A DNA stretch of 62,927 nt from Gemmatimonadales bacterium (GTDB taxonomy: Bacteria > Gemmatimonadota > Gemmatimonadetes > Longimicrobiales > Gaopeijiaceae): positions 1-62,927 of the forward strand of contig REBS01000103.1 of assembly GCA_007692605.1 (NCBI GenBank). Direction: 5' to 3'. Shown here piece after piece: positions 17,736 to 25,795 of this stretch. The stretch's first letter is position 1; each line of letters begins with the position of its first letter. A program made the translations under genes and the position numbers. Under the pieces are notes generated by a model, which was given only the letters and a program-made list of their open reading frames with translations, searched no databases and had not been told where the DNA came from.

Positions 17736-17776
17736 ACGACGAGGCGGGTCCTGCCCAAGATGTAGCGTAAACTACA

Positions 17777-17986
17777 CAACGGACCCGTCGACCCCCGCCG
17801 AGATCCGCCCGGACTCGCTCCCAGCGAGCGATCCGGTGCCCTGAGGGCGTGCCCGCGTTCCAGCACGGCGATGTAGTCTTCGGCCGCAGCGATCCGGGTC
17901 GGCCGGGCCCGCGCTCCGGCCTCTTCGATCTCGGGGAAGGAGGGAGCGGGGTGGGAGTGGGGGGAGCGGCTTGAGGATGCCCGCGC
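17777..17986. other. Rest of the convergent intergenic gap
   Basis: The gap between the esterase and murB is 657 bases (17330-17986). Apart from the two repeat families I see no start codon with a ribosome site, no RNA gene and no clear U-tract terminator here. The minus-strand frame through PEIEEAGARARPTRIAAAEDYIAVLERG has a protein-like look but no start and no recognisable family. Confidence 0.6.
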
Positions 17987-18934
17987 TCAGAACTCGCCGA
18001 TGAATCCGATCTCGGTGCGGAGTTCGTAGCCGGTTTCGCGCAGGACGGTGTCGCGGGCCAGGTCGATCAGGTGCCGGACCTCGGCGGCGGTCGCCCCCCC
18101 GAGATTCACGATGATGTTGGCGTGCTTGTGGAAGATCCCGGCCTTCCCGTGCACATGGCCCTTCAGGCCGCACTGGTCGATCAGTCGGCCTGCGCCGACG
18201 CCCTCGATCTTCTGGAAGATCGAGCCCGCGCAGGGGTAGAGCCAGAGATCCGGATGACGGTCGTCGCGCCACGCCAGGTTCTCGCGCATCACCTGCCGCA
18301 GACGCGCCGGATCCTCGGGGTTCAGCCGAAAGGTGGCCGAGAGGACGATGTCGTCGCGGTGGTGGAGGATCGAGTCGTCGTAGCCGAACTCGAAGTAGTC
18401 GGGGCCCACCTCGATTCGCGTCCCCTCTTCGGTCCAGAGGTCGGCGGAGTCGAGGACCTCCTCGATGAAGACCGTCCGCTCCCGTTCGGGCGCCGGCGAG
18501 AGGAAGTGGAGGTTCTGCCAGAGGGCGCCTCCGACCGTGCTGGGGATCCCCACGAAGTGGTGCAGGCCGCCCAGGCCGAGCTCGACGGTCCTCACGATCA
18601 GGTCGGGAAAGATCTCGACGCCGGCTCCCGCCCGAACCCGATGGTCGTCGAGGATCTCGACACCCCCGACGGTGGAGTGGATCACGAGCCCCCGAACCCC
18701 CCGGTCGGCCACGAGAATGTTCGCCCCCCGTCCGAGGAGCACGTGCGGCAGCCCGAGCTCGCGCGCGGTCTGGATCGCCTCGACGAGTTCGTCGGCGGTG
18801 CGGGCCTCGACGAACAGATCGGCGGGCCCCCCGATGCGGAAGGTGGTGAGGGGCGCGAGGGGCACGTCGTGGCGGACGCGGCCCGGACCCAGCCTGCGCT
18901 CCAGTTCGGCGGTGGTGGAGGGATGGTCGCTCAT
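17987..18934 (-). CDS. murB: UDP-N-acetylenolpyruvoylglucosamine reductase
   Basis: A 315-residue flavoenzyme that reduces UDP-GlcNAc-enolpyruvate to UDP-MurNAc in peptidoglycan synthesis. The FAD-binding features are LTTFRIGGPADLFVEA, LGRGANILVADRGVRG and GIPSTVGGALWQN. The active-site serine region is PCAGSIFQKIEG followed by AGRLIDQCGLKG, and the catalytic Glu is in ELRTEIGFIG at the end. The length fits type II MurB. The start is the ATG at 18934; the frame extends 33 codons upstream but without homology. A TACCTTCG box lies only 5 bases before this ATG, so the mRNA may be leaderless. It is convergent with the esterase gene and divergent from purT. Confidence 0.93.
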   Translation of the reverse strand: MSDHPSTTAELERRLGPGRVRHDVPLAPLTTFRIGGPADLFVEARTADELVEAIQTARELGLPHVLLGRGANILVADRGVRGLVIHSTVGGVEILDDHRVRAGAGVEIFPDLIVRTVELGLGGLHHFVGIPSTVGGALWQNLHFLSPAPERERTVFIEEVLDSADLWTEEGTRIEVGPDYFEFGYDDSILHHRDDIVLSATFRLNPEDPARLRQVMRENLAWRDDRHPDLWLYPCAGSIFQKIEGVGAGRLIDQCGLKGHVHGKAGIFHKHANIIVNLGGATAAEVRHLIDLARDTVLRETGYELRTEIGFIGEF

Positions 18935-18939
18935 GGCTC

Positions 18940-18947
18940 CGAAGGTA
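18940..18947 (-). promoter_or_regulatory. -10-like box (TACCTTCG) next to the murB start
   Basis: On the minus strand TACCTTCG ends 5 bases before the murB ATG. The same TACCTTYSG shape occurs before groES, recN and gspE. No good -35 partner is visible. If it is active, transcription would start at or within a few bases of the ATG. Confidence 0.35.
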
Positions 18948-19119
18948 GAGAAGGTGGCCCGTCGGGGGAACCAGCGATCAATGCCGGGGTGTTGAACGGC
19001 GCAGGCATTCCCTGGATCCATCCCGCCGCCCAAAGGGCATGCGGCCGGGACACAGGCCCGCCACGGCCGGGATCCGCGCGAGCCGTTCTCGTCCTTCCTC
19101 GAAGAAAGGTCTGACCGGT

Positions 19120-20295
19120 ATGAGCGATCGTCCCGAACTTCCCCGTACCCTCCTGCTCCTCGGCTCCGGCGAGCTGGGCAAGGAGGTCGCGATCGCGGCC
19201 CAGCGCATGGGGCTTCGGGTGATCGCGGCGGACCGGTACGCAGATGCCCCCGCGATGCAGGTCGCCGACGTGGCCGAGGTCTTCTCGATGCTCGACGGAG
19301 ACGCTCTCGAGGCCGTGGTCCGCAAGTACAGCCCGGACTTCATCGTCCCCGAGGTCGAGGCGATCCGGACCCAGCGGCTGCAGGAGCTCGAGGACGACGG
19401 GTTCCGGGTGGTTCCCACGGCCGAGGCGGCCTTTCTGACGATGGACCGCGAGGCGATCCGGCGGGTCGCCGCCGAGGAGCTCGGGGTGCGGACACCCGCC
19501 TTCGCCTTCGCAGAGTCGGCCGAAGCCCTGCTCGAGGCGTGCGACCGGATCGGGTATCCCTGCGTGGTGAAGCCGGTGATGTCGTCGTCGGGCAAGGGGC
19601 AGTCGACGGTCACCGGGCCCTCGCGGGTCGAGCACGCCTGGGAATTCGCGCAAGAAGGGGGACGCGGTGACGAGGTTCGGGTGATCGTCGAGGAGTTCAT
19701 CGAGTTTCATACCGAGATCACTCTGCTCACGGTGCGCGAGTGGGATGGCCACACCCACTTCGTGCGTCCGATCGCGCATCGGCAGGAGCGGGGAGACTAC
19801 CGGGAGTCCTGGATGCCCGCGGGCCTCACCGACGCGCAGCTCGAGTCCGCTCAGGTGGCGGCAAAGCGGGTCACCGATCGGCTGGGCGGGGCGGGGCTGT
19901 TCGGGGTCGAGTTTTTCGTGACCGACGACGAGGTGATCTTCTCGGAGCTCTCTCCCCGCCCGCACGACACCGGGATGGTGACGATGATCTCGCAGGATCT
20001 GTCGGAATTCGATCTGCACCTTCGGGCGATCCTGGGGCACCCGATCCCTGCGATCCGCTATTACGGTCCCTCGGCGTCGGCGGTGGTGCTGGCGGATCGG
20101 GAAGGCCGGGTCGCCGGGTACGACGGGGTCGAGCGGGCGCTCCTGGTCGAAAGCGCGCAGCTGCGACTGTTCGGAAAGCCGCAGGCCTATCCATTCCGTC
20201 GAATGGGAGTGGCGCTCGCGTCCGGCGAAGATGTGGCCGAGGCGCGCGCCCGAGCGCTCGAGGCGGCCTCGCGCGTGGACGTTCGAATCCAGTGA
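19120..20295 (+). CDS. purT: Formate-dependent phosphoribosylglycinamide formyltransferase
   Basis: A 391-residue ATP-grasp enzyme making formyl-GAR from GAR, formate and ATP in purine synthesis; E. coli PurT is 392. N-terminal [20 protein letters not shown], then [10 protein letters not shown], the ATP-grasp region [16 protein letters not shown], and metal-binding LFGVEFFV and [14 protein letters not shown] are all present. The ATG at 19120 gives the family N-terminus; an upstream GTG in frame only adds an Arg-rich leader. The stop overlaps the GTG of the next gene (GTGA). Confidence 0.95.
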   Translation: MSDRPELPRTLLLLGSGELGKEVAIAAQRMGLRVIAADRYADAPAMQVADVAEVFSMLDGDALEAVVRKYSPDFIVPEVEAIRTQRLQELEDDGFRVVPTAEAAFLTMDREAIRRVAAEELGVRTPAFAFAESAEALLEACDRIGYPCVVKPVMSSSGKGQSTVTGPSRVEHAWEFAQEGGRGDEVRVIVEEFIEFHTEITLLTVREWDGHTHFVRPIAHRQERGDYRESWMPAGLTDAQLESAQVAAKRVTDRLGGAGLFGVEFFVTDDEVIFSELSPRPHDTGMVTMISQDLSEFDLHLRAILGHPIPAIRYYGPSASAVVLADREGRVAGYDGVERALLVESAQLRLFGKPQAYPFRRMGVALASGEDVAEARARALEAASRVDVRIQ

Positions 20296-20705
20296 GCAAG
20301 ACGTCGGGCGCCTCTCCCTTCGTCCTGATCTTCGACGGGGCGTGCGGGATCTGCCAGCGATCGGTGGCCTGGATCGCGGCCCGGGATCGTGGGGATCGGA
20401 TCGAGTTCCTGCCCCTTCAGAGCGAGGAGGTCCGGGAACGGTTCCCTTCGATTCCCCGTTCGGACTTCGAAGAGGCCATGCACCTGATCGCTCCCGGCGG
20501 GCGGGTCTGGACCGGGGCCCGGGCGGTCGAGGAGGTGCTCCGACTGCTGCCCCGTTGGCGTCTGGGTGCGTGGACCTTCCGGATCCCCGGCGTCCGCCTC
20601 GTCGCCGGATGGGTGTACCGGATGGTTGCGGGCAATCGGCATGCACTGGGCTGCGGGGACCACTGTGCACTCGAAGAAGGTCTGTCAGATTCTGAGGCGC
20701 ATTGA
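20292..20705 (+). CDS. DCC-family (DUF393) thiol-disulfide oxidoreductase-like protein
   Basis: A 137-residue protein of the DUF393 family. It has the defining [14 protein letters not shown] (D-x-x-C-x-x-C) at residues ~14-21, [20 protein letters not shown], and the C-terminal [11 protein letters not shown] with two further cysteines. Members are predicted thioredoxin-fold redox proteins; their partners are unknown. GTG start in GTGA overlap with purT, so it is co-translated with it; the link to purines is probably only genomic. Confidence 0.85.
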   Translation: MSKTSGASPFVLIFDGACGICQRSVAWIAARDRGDRIEFLPLQSEEVRERFPSIPRSDFEEAMHLIAPGGRVWTGARAVEEVLRLLPRWRLGAWTFRIPGVRLVAGWVYRMVAGNRHALGCGDHCALEEGLSDSEAH

Positions 20706-20743
20706 GTACGTGACGATGGCGGGGGAGTGCCGTGAGCGTGGGG

Positions 20744-20808
20744 TTGACGGGGTCCCGGCCCTCGTTTTATGTATAACCTAATATTTGAATTCTACACACT
20801 CAGCGTAG
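20744..20808 (+). promoter_or_regulatory. Promoter and possible operator of the BlaI-type gene
   Basis: TTGACG (20744-20749), an 18-base spacer and TATGTA (20768-20773) form a sigma-70-type promoter. The 40 bases after it are strikingly AT-rich for this genome. CTAC at 20792-20795 and GTAG at 20805-20808 make a short dyad (N9), possibly the repressor's own site; the match to known BlaI operators is only partial. Confidence 0.45.
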
Positions 20809-20816
20809 GGGGGTTC

Positions 20817-21185
20817 GTGGCCGAGAAGAAAGCGATGTTCACCGAGCGAGAGCTGGACATTATGGATGTCCTCTGGAGGGAGGGCTCGGGTACGGTGCTC
20901 GAGGTTCAGGAGGCGATCGAAGACCCGTTGGCGTACACGACGGTCCTGACGGTTCTGAGAACGCTCGAGCAGAAGGGCTATGTGGCGCACGAGATGGATG
21001 GGCGCGCCTACCGCTACCTGCCGCTGGTCGAGCAGAACGTCGCTCGCCGGAACCACCTGGACCGACTCCTGGGGAACCTCTTCAAGGGATCCCCCGAGTT
21101 GCTGGTCACGCAGCTGGTCTCCGATCGCGACCTGTCGAATGCGGAGCTGAAGAAACTTCGGGCCCTCCTCGACGAGCGGCTCTGA
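20817..21185 (+). CDS. BlaI/MecI/CopY-family transcriptional repressor
   Basis: A 122-residue winged-helix protein: MFTERELDIMDVLWREGSGTV, then LAYTTVLTVLRTLEQKGYVAHEMDGRAYRY, the recognition and wing region of the penicillinase-repressor family. The C-terminal helices LDRLLGNLFKGSPELLVTQLV provide dimerisation. I take the GTG at 20817, which follows a GGGGGG run. The in-frame ATG at 20769 lies within the predicted -10 box, so it is unlikely. The usual partner, a BlaR1/M56 membrane peptidase, is not next to it. Its targets are therefore unknown; beta-lactamase, copper or respiratory genes are family possibilities. Confidence 0.88.
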   Translation: MAEKKAMFTERELDIMDVLWREGSGTVLEVQEAIEDPLAYTTVLTVLRTLEQKGYVAHEMDGRAYRYLPLVEQNVARRNHLDRLLGNLFKGSPELLVTQLVSDRDLSNAELKKLRALLDERL

Positions 21186-21247
21186 CTGGGATTCGACGGG
21201 GGTCGGTGACATCGGCCCGCCACGAGTGAATGTACGGCACTGCGGCG

Positions 21248-21823
21248 TCAGCCGACCTCCGGGTCGGCGGGCGCCGTTGCCGTTGTGCCCGGCTCCTCCT
21301 CGTCGCGGCTCAGGATCCAGAGGCCGACGAGGATCAGGGGGAGGAGCGCCAGCAGTGAGAGCACGACCGGATGACCGAGCAGGCCGCGGTCCCGGGCGGT
21401 GACCTCGAACGACGCCTCGCCCTCGCCCGCCGGCCCCGACACCCGCACCCCGATCTCCCAACGACCTTCGGCGCCGAGCGCGAACTTCGTGGCGTAATAG
21501 CGTGGGTCATCGGCCTGCTCCCGGGTCGCCACGAGCGATTCTCCCACCCCCTGATTGTCGAGAGCGCGCGAGGTGACGACGACCTCGACGTCTTCGGCCA
21601 CACCGAGCCGGCCGTCCTGGAGAATCAGGAGGCTCACGTCGAGGGAGTCCGGGCGCACCGGGGTGGGGTCGGTGAAGACGGAGACGCGGTACTCTCCCAT
21701 CACGACATTGGCCAGCCGGAGGGTGCCCCCGTTGGCCCAGGTGGTCTGGGGGAGGAAGAAGACGGTGACAAGCAGTGCGATCACGCCAAGGATCGCCACC
21801 CTCCCTCTGGTGCGGTCAGACAA
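21248..21823 (-). CDS. Periplasmic protein with C-terminal membrane anchor, unknown
   Basis: A 191-residue protein. The N-terminal segment RVAILGVIALLVTVFFLPQT, ending in WANG, looks like a signal peptide. A beta-sandwich-like domain follows (GEYRVSVFTDPTPVRPDSLDVSLLI and YYATKFALGAEGRWEIGVRV), resembling FixH/YtkA-type domains, then a single membrane helix (VLSLLALLPLILVGLWIL) and an acidic tail. The start is TTG at 21823, 8 bases inside the end of the upstream polyferredoxin gene and preceded by AGAGGAA. It is last in a minus-strand run from SCO1, so a copper/respiratory assembly role is a reasonable guess, not shown. Confidence 0.65.
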   Translation of the reverse strand: MSDRTRGRVAILGVIALLVTVFFLPQTTWANGGTLRLANVVMGEYRVSVFTDPTPVRPDSLDVSLLILQDGRLGVAEDVEVVVTSRALDNQGVGESLVATREQADDPRYYATKFALGAEGRWEIGVRVSGPAGEGEASFEVTARDRGLLGHPVVLSLLALLPLILVGLWILSRDEEEPGTTATAPADPEVG

Positions 21824-23522
21824 AGAACGTTCCTCTCATTTCCATGGGCTGAAGGAGGAGCCAGATCCCGGCTCCGGCCAGTAGTGTGGCGAGAAGCGCC
21901 CAGGGAAGGAAGGCCCGCCCGGCCGCATGGCGGGAGGGTTCCGTCCGCCGCGAGATGCGGTACAGAGCGACGAGACTGACCAGAAGGCCTCCCTGCAGGG
22001 TGAGAAGCTGAACGGGGAAGAGCCAGGATTCGGGGACCATCGCGCCGAGCCCCCACACGGGATCACCGGCGGGAAGTCCCAGGTCGCGCAGGTACTCCTG
22101 GATCACGGGGACCACGGTGAGTCCTCCGATCAACAGGTGGTAGAGGTAGTGCGCGGTCCACATCCCGAACCCCAGGGGGACGAGGCCCCAGGCGTACCGG
22201 GTGGCGCGGCGCGTGAGAGAGTCGCCGGCGCGGTCGACGGAGCGCGGGGGCGCCAACGCAAGGGAGACGGCCGCGGTGCCGAGCGTGAGTGCGGCCGGCA
22301 CGAGGACGAGGCCGACCGCGAAGAAGCCCAGGAGGAGCCCGGCCCTCGAGGTGATTCCGAAAGTGGTGGCGACCCAGGCCTGCAGGGCGAAGACGGGCTC
22401 GACCATCCCGAAGGCGTTGAGGAAGGCGGCGAAGGTGAGCAGGAGGGCGAGGGCCGCGAGATCGGGGCGCCCCGAGAGACGACCGACGCCGGAGCGCACG
22501 GGGTCTTCGGTGAGGTCTCGAAGGGGGGACCGGGTGAAGAATCCCACATTGTCGTGCGGGCAGGCGTGGATGCACTCCATGCAGAAGGTGCAGTCGAGGT
22601 TCCCCTCCTTGCGGGGCTGGTAGAGGGCCAGCTCGCAGCCTCCCTGCAGGAGTCCGGCCCGGCCGAGCGCCCGTCCCGATGCCGCGGAGGCCGGTCGGGT
22701 CGGGTTCGGACCCTCGGTTCCGGCTCCCGCGAGGGAAAGGCGCCCGTGAGCGTCGGGGCGGAGTGGACGGGCCTGCCAGTCATGGTCGGGCGGGTCGGAG
22801 AGCTCGGACAGCTCGGATGCATCCGATCGGGCCGTGCTTCCCGGTCGCTGCCCGGAGCCCGCGCGGGCCAGGGCCTCGGACGTGTAGCGTCCACGGATGC
22901 AGTCGAGCGTCTCGCAGCGGCCGCAGACCTCGGGATCCCGGACCCGGATCTCGGTGGGGGAGACCATCGCGTTGACGAAGTGGAACTGGCCGATCGGGCA
23001 GACGAAGCGACAGAATGAGGCCCCCCGGAAGAATCCGTCGATCACGAAGGCGAGGACGAAATAGGTCGCCGCGACCCAGGCGGTGAGCCAGGGGCTCGCC
23101 CAGAGCGAGAAGGCCTCGTACGCCCAGAAGAACCCGATCAGGAGCCCCACCGCCAGCCACTTCGATCGAAAGAGCGAGGGCCAGGGCCGGTCCGCCGGCA
23201 GGAAGCGCTTGGCGATCCTGCGTGGCAGCATGAAGGGGCACGCCATGCAGAAGAGGTTTCCCGCGACGAGCAGCGCCAGGACCACGAAGCCCCGCCAGTG
23301 CACCCAGGGCAGAACGCCCGCAAGGTTCCGGGGGGCGAGCTGCGGGCCGAACCAGCCGTCGAGGAGGATGATCGCGGCCAGGGCGAGGCATCCGGACTGG
23401 AGGACCGTCCGTGCGTGTCGCCAGCGCAGAAACCGCCCCAGTACCGGGAGCGTCAGGAGGTCGACGCCTCGGACTCTCCCGCTCGGGCCGGGGCTCGGGG
23501 CGTTGCCGGATCCTGCGGTCAC
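21816..23522 (-). CDS. Polyferredoxin-type 4Fe-4S integral membrane protein (FesM/NapH/CcoG-like)
   Basis: A 568-residue protein with about eight membrane helices and several iron-sulfur motifs. These are CMACPFMLPRRIAKRF, then CRFVCPIGQFHFVNA (Fer4_5/NapH type), VCGRCETLDCIRGRY, and CTFCMECIHACPHDNVGF, a classic CxxCxxCxxxCP ferredoxin cluster. This arrangement resembles FesM and, more distantly, CcoG/RdxA, which reduces copper for cytochrome oxidase assembly. Between the third motif and GCELALYQPRKEGNLDC there is a ~75-residue Ser/Pro/Ala-rich insertion unlike the rest. GTG start in GTGA overlap with the lipoprotein gene upstream. Electron transfer across the membrane is likely; donor and acceptor are unknown. 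Confidence 0.82.
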   Translation of the reverse strand: MTAGSGNAPSPGPSGRVRGVDLLTLPVLGRFLRWRHARTVLQSGCLALAAIILLDGWFGPQLAPRNLAGVLPWVHWRGFVVLALLVAGNLFCMACPFMLPRRIAKRFLPADRPWPSLFRSKWLAVGLLIGFFWAYEAFSLWASPWLTAWVAATYFVLAFVIDGFFRGASFCRFVCPIGQFHFVNAMVSPTEIRVRDPEVCGRCETLDCIRGRYTSEALARAGSGQRPGSTARSDASELSELSDPPDHDWQARPLRPDAHGRLSLAGAGTEGPNPTRPASAASGRALGRAGLLQGGCELALYQPRKEGNLDCTFCMECIHACPHDNVGFFTRSPLRDLTEDPVRSGVGRLSGRPDLAALALLLTFAAFLNAFGMVEPVFALQAWVATTFGITSRAGLLLGFFAVGLVLVPAALTLGTAAVSLALAPPRSVDRAGDSLTRRATRYAWGLVPLGFGMWTAHYLYHLLIGGLTVVPVIQEYLRDLGLPAGDPVWGLGAMVPESWLFPVQLLTLQGGLLVSLVALYRISRRTEPSRHAAGRAFLPWALLATLLAGAGIWLLLQPMEMRGTFFV

Positions 23523-23977
23523 CGCTCCGAGGACCCGTTCGGCGGGTCCGAGGGGTTCCCCGAGGCGACCCGAACGCGGGTCCGGTGGACCCCGGTGGTT
23601 CCGTCCGGAAGGGTGATGTGTGCCAGGAGAATCCAGTCGCCCCCCATCGTGAACTCGAAGGCCTGGACCCGGTAGCGCCCCTCCCCCTCGTCTCGCGCGG
23701 TCTCGCGCACCGGGACCATTCCCGCGTGGTCCATGGTCCCTTCGACTTCGACCTCGGCGCCGGTCACCGGCGCTCCAGCGTCGTCATGGATCTCGACGAC
23801 CACCAGCGCCGGGCCGGTGATCGGCGGGGTGGGGGTGACGGCGATCTGAACGGTCCCCGGAAGAGCCTCCCCGGTATCCCCTCCCCGGCAGGCCGAGACC
23901 AGCACGAGGAGGATGAGGAGTGCCGATCGTATCGCCGGGACTCCGTTCCCCTCGTGCGTCGAAGGGATCGGGATCAC
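23519..23977 (-). CDS. YtkA-like periplasmic lipoprotein
   Basis: A 152-residue protein with a lipoprotein signal: a hydrophobic stretch ALLILLVLVSAC with lipobox cysteine followed by RGGD. The mature part is an Ig-like YtkA domain (PALVVVEIHDDAGAPVTGAEVEVEGTMDHAGM) with a Met/His site MDHAGM that suits copper binding. The frame starts at GTG 23977, overlapping the SCO1 stop as GTGA; an internal GTG at 23941 would give a shorter, more typical signal peptide. The neighbouring SCO1 and polyferredoxin suggest metal delivery to a respiratory enzyme. Confidence 0.75.
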   Translation of the reverse strand: MIPIPSTHEGNGVPAIRSALLILLVLVSACRGGDTGEALPGTVQIAVTPTPPITGPALVVVEIHDDAGAPVTGAEVEVEGTMDHAGMVPVRETARDEGEGRYRVQAFEFTMGGDWILLAHITLPDGTTGVHRTRVRVASGNPSDPPNGSSER

Positions 23978-24672
23978 CGGAGGACTCGACGAAGATCGCG
24001 TCCCATCGACTCCGAGCTCTGGAAGGGGGCCAGAAGCAGAACGACACGCCCCGCCCGGTCGATCACGAAGGATCGGGCCGAATGATCGACGCCGTAGGCG
24101 CCCGGGGCTCCCGCGGGGACCGCCGCCTGAACCTCGGGGGACAGCGATGGATCGCCGTGGTCCATGTGCGCGTGGGGATCATCGTTGCCGGTCCGAGTCG
24201 GGGCCCGGGCCACATGAACGCCCCATTCGCGCGCGGTCTCGAGGACTTCCTCTTCCGTGCCCCGGAGGGTGACGATCGAGGGATGGAAGTTGGCCATCCA
24301 CTCCTCGAGGCGCTCCGGGGTATCGCGCTCGGGATCGACGGTCACGAAGACGACCCGCAGGCGATCGGCCTGTCGGGGGGAGAGGTCGTCGAGCACCCGG
24401 GTCAGACTCAGGAGCGTCGACGGACAGACATCGGGACAATTGGAGAAACCGAAGAAGACCACGGTGGTTCGCCCCCGGAAGGAGGCGAGGTTCACCGGTT
24501 CGCCGTCCAGGCCGGGCAGTTCGAGTCCCGGAGCCGGGTAGGGAGACGGGGGCGCCGAGGCGCCGTCCCACTCCATCTCGGACATCGGGGGCGGGGTGAG
24601 CCAGACGATCGCCGCGACGACGGCGAGACCGACAAGCGCGCTGGTGGTCACCTGCAGAATGCGTCGGCGCAT
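23974..24672 (-). CDS. SCO1/SenC-family copper chaperone
   Basis: A 232-residue thioredoxin-fold protein with one N-terminal anchor helix (SALVGLAVVAAIVWLT). The copper ligands are C79 and C83 in NCPDVCP and H197 in VDHSARSFVID, all intact. SCO proteins deliver copper to or reduce the CuA site of cytochrome c oxidase in the periplasm. Between residues ~163 and 175 there is an added His/Met/Asp cluster, DDPHAHMDHGD, not usual for the family. The ATG at 24672 is chosen; a TTG 25 codons upstream lies within the divergent regulatory region. No oxidase subunit genes are in the window. Confidence 0.92.
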   Translation of the reverse strand: MRRRILQVTTSALVGLAVVAAIVWLTPPPMSEMEWDGASAPPSPYPAPGLELPGLDGEPVNLASFRGRTTVVFFGFSNCPDVCPSTLLSLTRVLDDLSPRQADRLRVVFVTVDPERDTPERLEEWMANFHPSIVTLRGTEEEVLETAREWGVHVARAPTRTGNDDPHAHMDHGDPSLSPEVQAAVPAGAPGAYGVDHSARSFVIDRAGRVVLLLAPFQSSESMGRDLRRVLR

Positions 24673-24724
24673 GAAACCAGGGGGTCGGGAGAGGCGGGTG
24701 GGGCGGGACGGGTACGTTGGGAAC

Positions 24725-24740
24725 CCTTGACGATTCAAGG
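24725..24740. promoter_or_regulatory. Perfect dyad CCTTGA-N4-TCAAGG between SCO1 and the metal ABC operon
   Basis: A 16-base perfect inverted repeat, 53 bases upstream of the SCO1 ATG. On the minus strand it overlaps TACCTTGA, which resembles the -10 boxes seen elsewhere in the window. It could be an operator for the SCO1 set. It has a 4-base centre, so it does not fit the FNR-type TTGA-N6-TCAA. Confidence 0.5.
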
Positions 24741-24753
24741 TAATCAAAGAAAA

Positions 24754-24769
24754 TTTAGGCTGAGCTAAA
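24754..24769. promoter_or_regulatory. Operator-like dyad 1 (TTTAG-N6-CTAAA) upstream of the metal ABC operon
   Basis: TTTAG at 24754-24758 and CTAAA at 24765-24769 flank GCTGAG. The shape (TTTAGG..CTAAA in AT-rich DNA) is close to DtxR/MntR-family boxes. It is 49 bases before the substrate-binding protein ATG and 22 bases centre-to-centre from a second copy. Confidence 0.6.
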
Positions 24770-24775
24770 TAATGA

Positions 24776-24791
24776 TTTAGCTGCCCCTAAA
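24776..24791. promoter_or_regulatory. Operator-like dyad 2 (TTTAG-N6-CTAAA)
   Basis: TTTAG at 24776-24780 and CTAAA at 24787-24791 flank CTGCCC. It has the same arms and spacing as dyad 1, two helical turns away, as expected for cooperative binding of a dimeric metalloregulator on one face of the DNA. It lies 26 bases before the first gene of the operon. Confidence 0.6.
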
Positions 24792-24817
24792 ATACTCCGG
24801 AAACAAGGCACCGTTCC

Positions 24818-25795
24818 ATGCATCGACGCGTCCGCTCACTGCGAGGTCCGAAGCCATGGCCGAGGCGAGGTCCGACGCGATGTCTCGTGATCGCCCTGGC
24901 CCTGTTCGCCGTCATCGCCTGCGGAGGAGACGATCCGTCCGCAGGTGACGGGATCCGGGTCGTCACCACGATCGGGATGATCACCGACGTGGTCGAGCGG
25001 GTCGGAGGGGATCGGGTGTCGGTCCAGGGGCTGATGGGCCCCGGAGTGGATCCTCACCTGTACAAGGCGTCGGCGGGAGACGTGCGGCGACTCGCCGAGG
25101 CGGAGCTGATCTTCTACAACGGGCTGCACCTGGAGGCGGCGATGGGCGAGGTGCTCGCCGAGATGGACGGGCGCACCCGCACGAGGGCCGTCACCGATGC
25201 CCTCGACCGCGAGCGGCTGCTGACCCCGCCCGAGTTCGAGGGGGCCTACGACCCGCACGTCTGGTCCGACGTCTCGATGTGGATCTCGGCGGTCGAGGTC
25301 GTGCGCGAGACGCTGACCGAGGTGGATCCGGAGGGGGCCGAGGAGTTCGAGCGCCGGGCGGCGGAGTACATCGCGGAGCTCGAGGAGCTCGACGAGTGGG
25401 TGCGATCCGAGATCGCGCGGGTGCCGGATTCCCTGCGGGTTCTGGTCACGGCGCATGACGCCTTCAACTACTTCGGGCGGGCGTACGGCTTCGAGGTCCG
25501 GGGGCTCCAGGGACTGTCGACGGCGACCGAAGCCGGAACCGGTGATGTGCAGCGCCTCGCGGAATTCATTGCGCAGCGGGAGATTCCCGCCCTCTTCATC
25601 GAGACTTCGATTCCCCCTCGCAACATCGAGGCGGTCCGGGCCGCCGTGCGGTCCCGGGGATTCGATGTCGAGATCGGGGGGAGCCTCTTCTCGGATGCGA
25701 TGGGCGATCCCGGAACTCCCGAGGGGACCTATCCCGGGATGATTCGATCCAACGTCCGGACGATCGTCGATGCGTTGACGGCGGGAGACGGGTGA
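24818..25795 (+). CDS. Metal ABC transporter substrate-binding lipoprotein, TroA/ZnuA family
   Basis: A 325-residue cluster A-I binding protein. The lipobox is AVIAC with C35. Metal ligands can be read as H80 ([10 protein letters not shown]), H147 (YDPHVWSD), H213 ([15 protein letters not shown]) and D293 (LFSDAMG). Three His plus Asp, with a TAHDAF phrase, matches TroA rather than the Glu-containing PsaA/MntC type; TroA binds Zn and Mn. The His-rich loop of ZnuA is absent. It captures the metal in the periplasm and passes it to the two permeases downstream. The stop overlaps the start of the ATPase gene. Confidence 0.92.
   Translation: MHRRVRSLRGPKPWPRRGPTRCLVIALALFAVIACGGDDPSAGDGIRVVTTIGMITDVVERVGGDRVSVQGLMGPGVDPHLYKASAGDVRRLAEAELIFYNGLHLEAAMGEVLAEMDGRTRTRAVTDALDRERLLTPPEFEGAYDPHVWSDVSMWISAVEVVRETLTEVDPEGAEEFERRAAEYIAELEELDEWVRSEIARVPDSLRVLVTAHDAFNYFGRAYGFEVRGLQGLSTATEAGTGDVQRLAEFIAQREIPALFIETSIPPRNIEAVRAAVRSRGFDVEIGGSLFSDAMGDPGTPEGTYPGMIRSNVRTIVDALTAGDG

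Noticed and set aside
17761-17776. BlaI operator in the repeat gap (TGTAG-N6-CTACA)
   Set aside because: Arms are in the reverse order to BlaI sites and it lies far from any start.
17425-17844. A 139-codon plus-strand frame in the repeat gap
   Set aside because: It runs across the 61-base repeats with no ribosome site and no homology-like features.
17648-17960. Minus-strand frame with PEIEEAGARARPTRIAAAEDYIAVLERG
   Set aside because: Protein-like composition but no start codon after the murB stop and no family; could be a decayed remnant, not supportable.
24725-24740. FNR/CRP-type site
   Set aside because: Centre is 4 bases instead of the 6 needed for TTGA-N6-TCAA.
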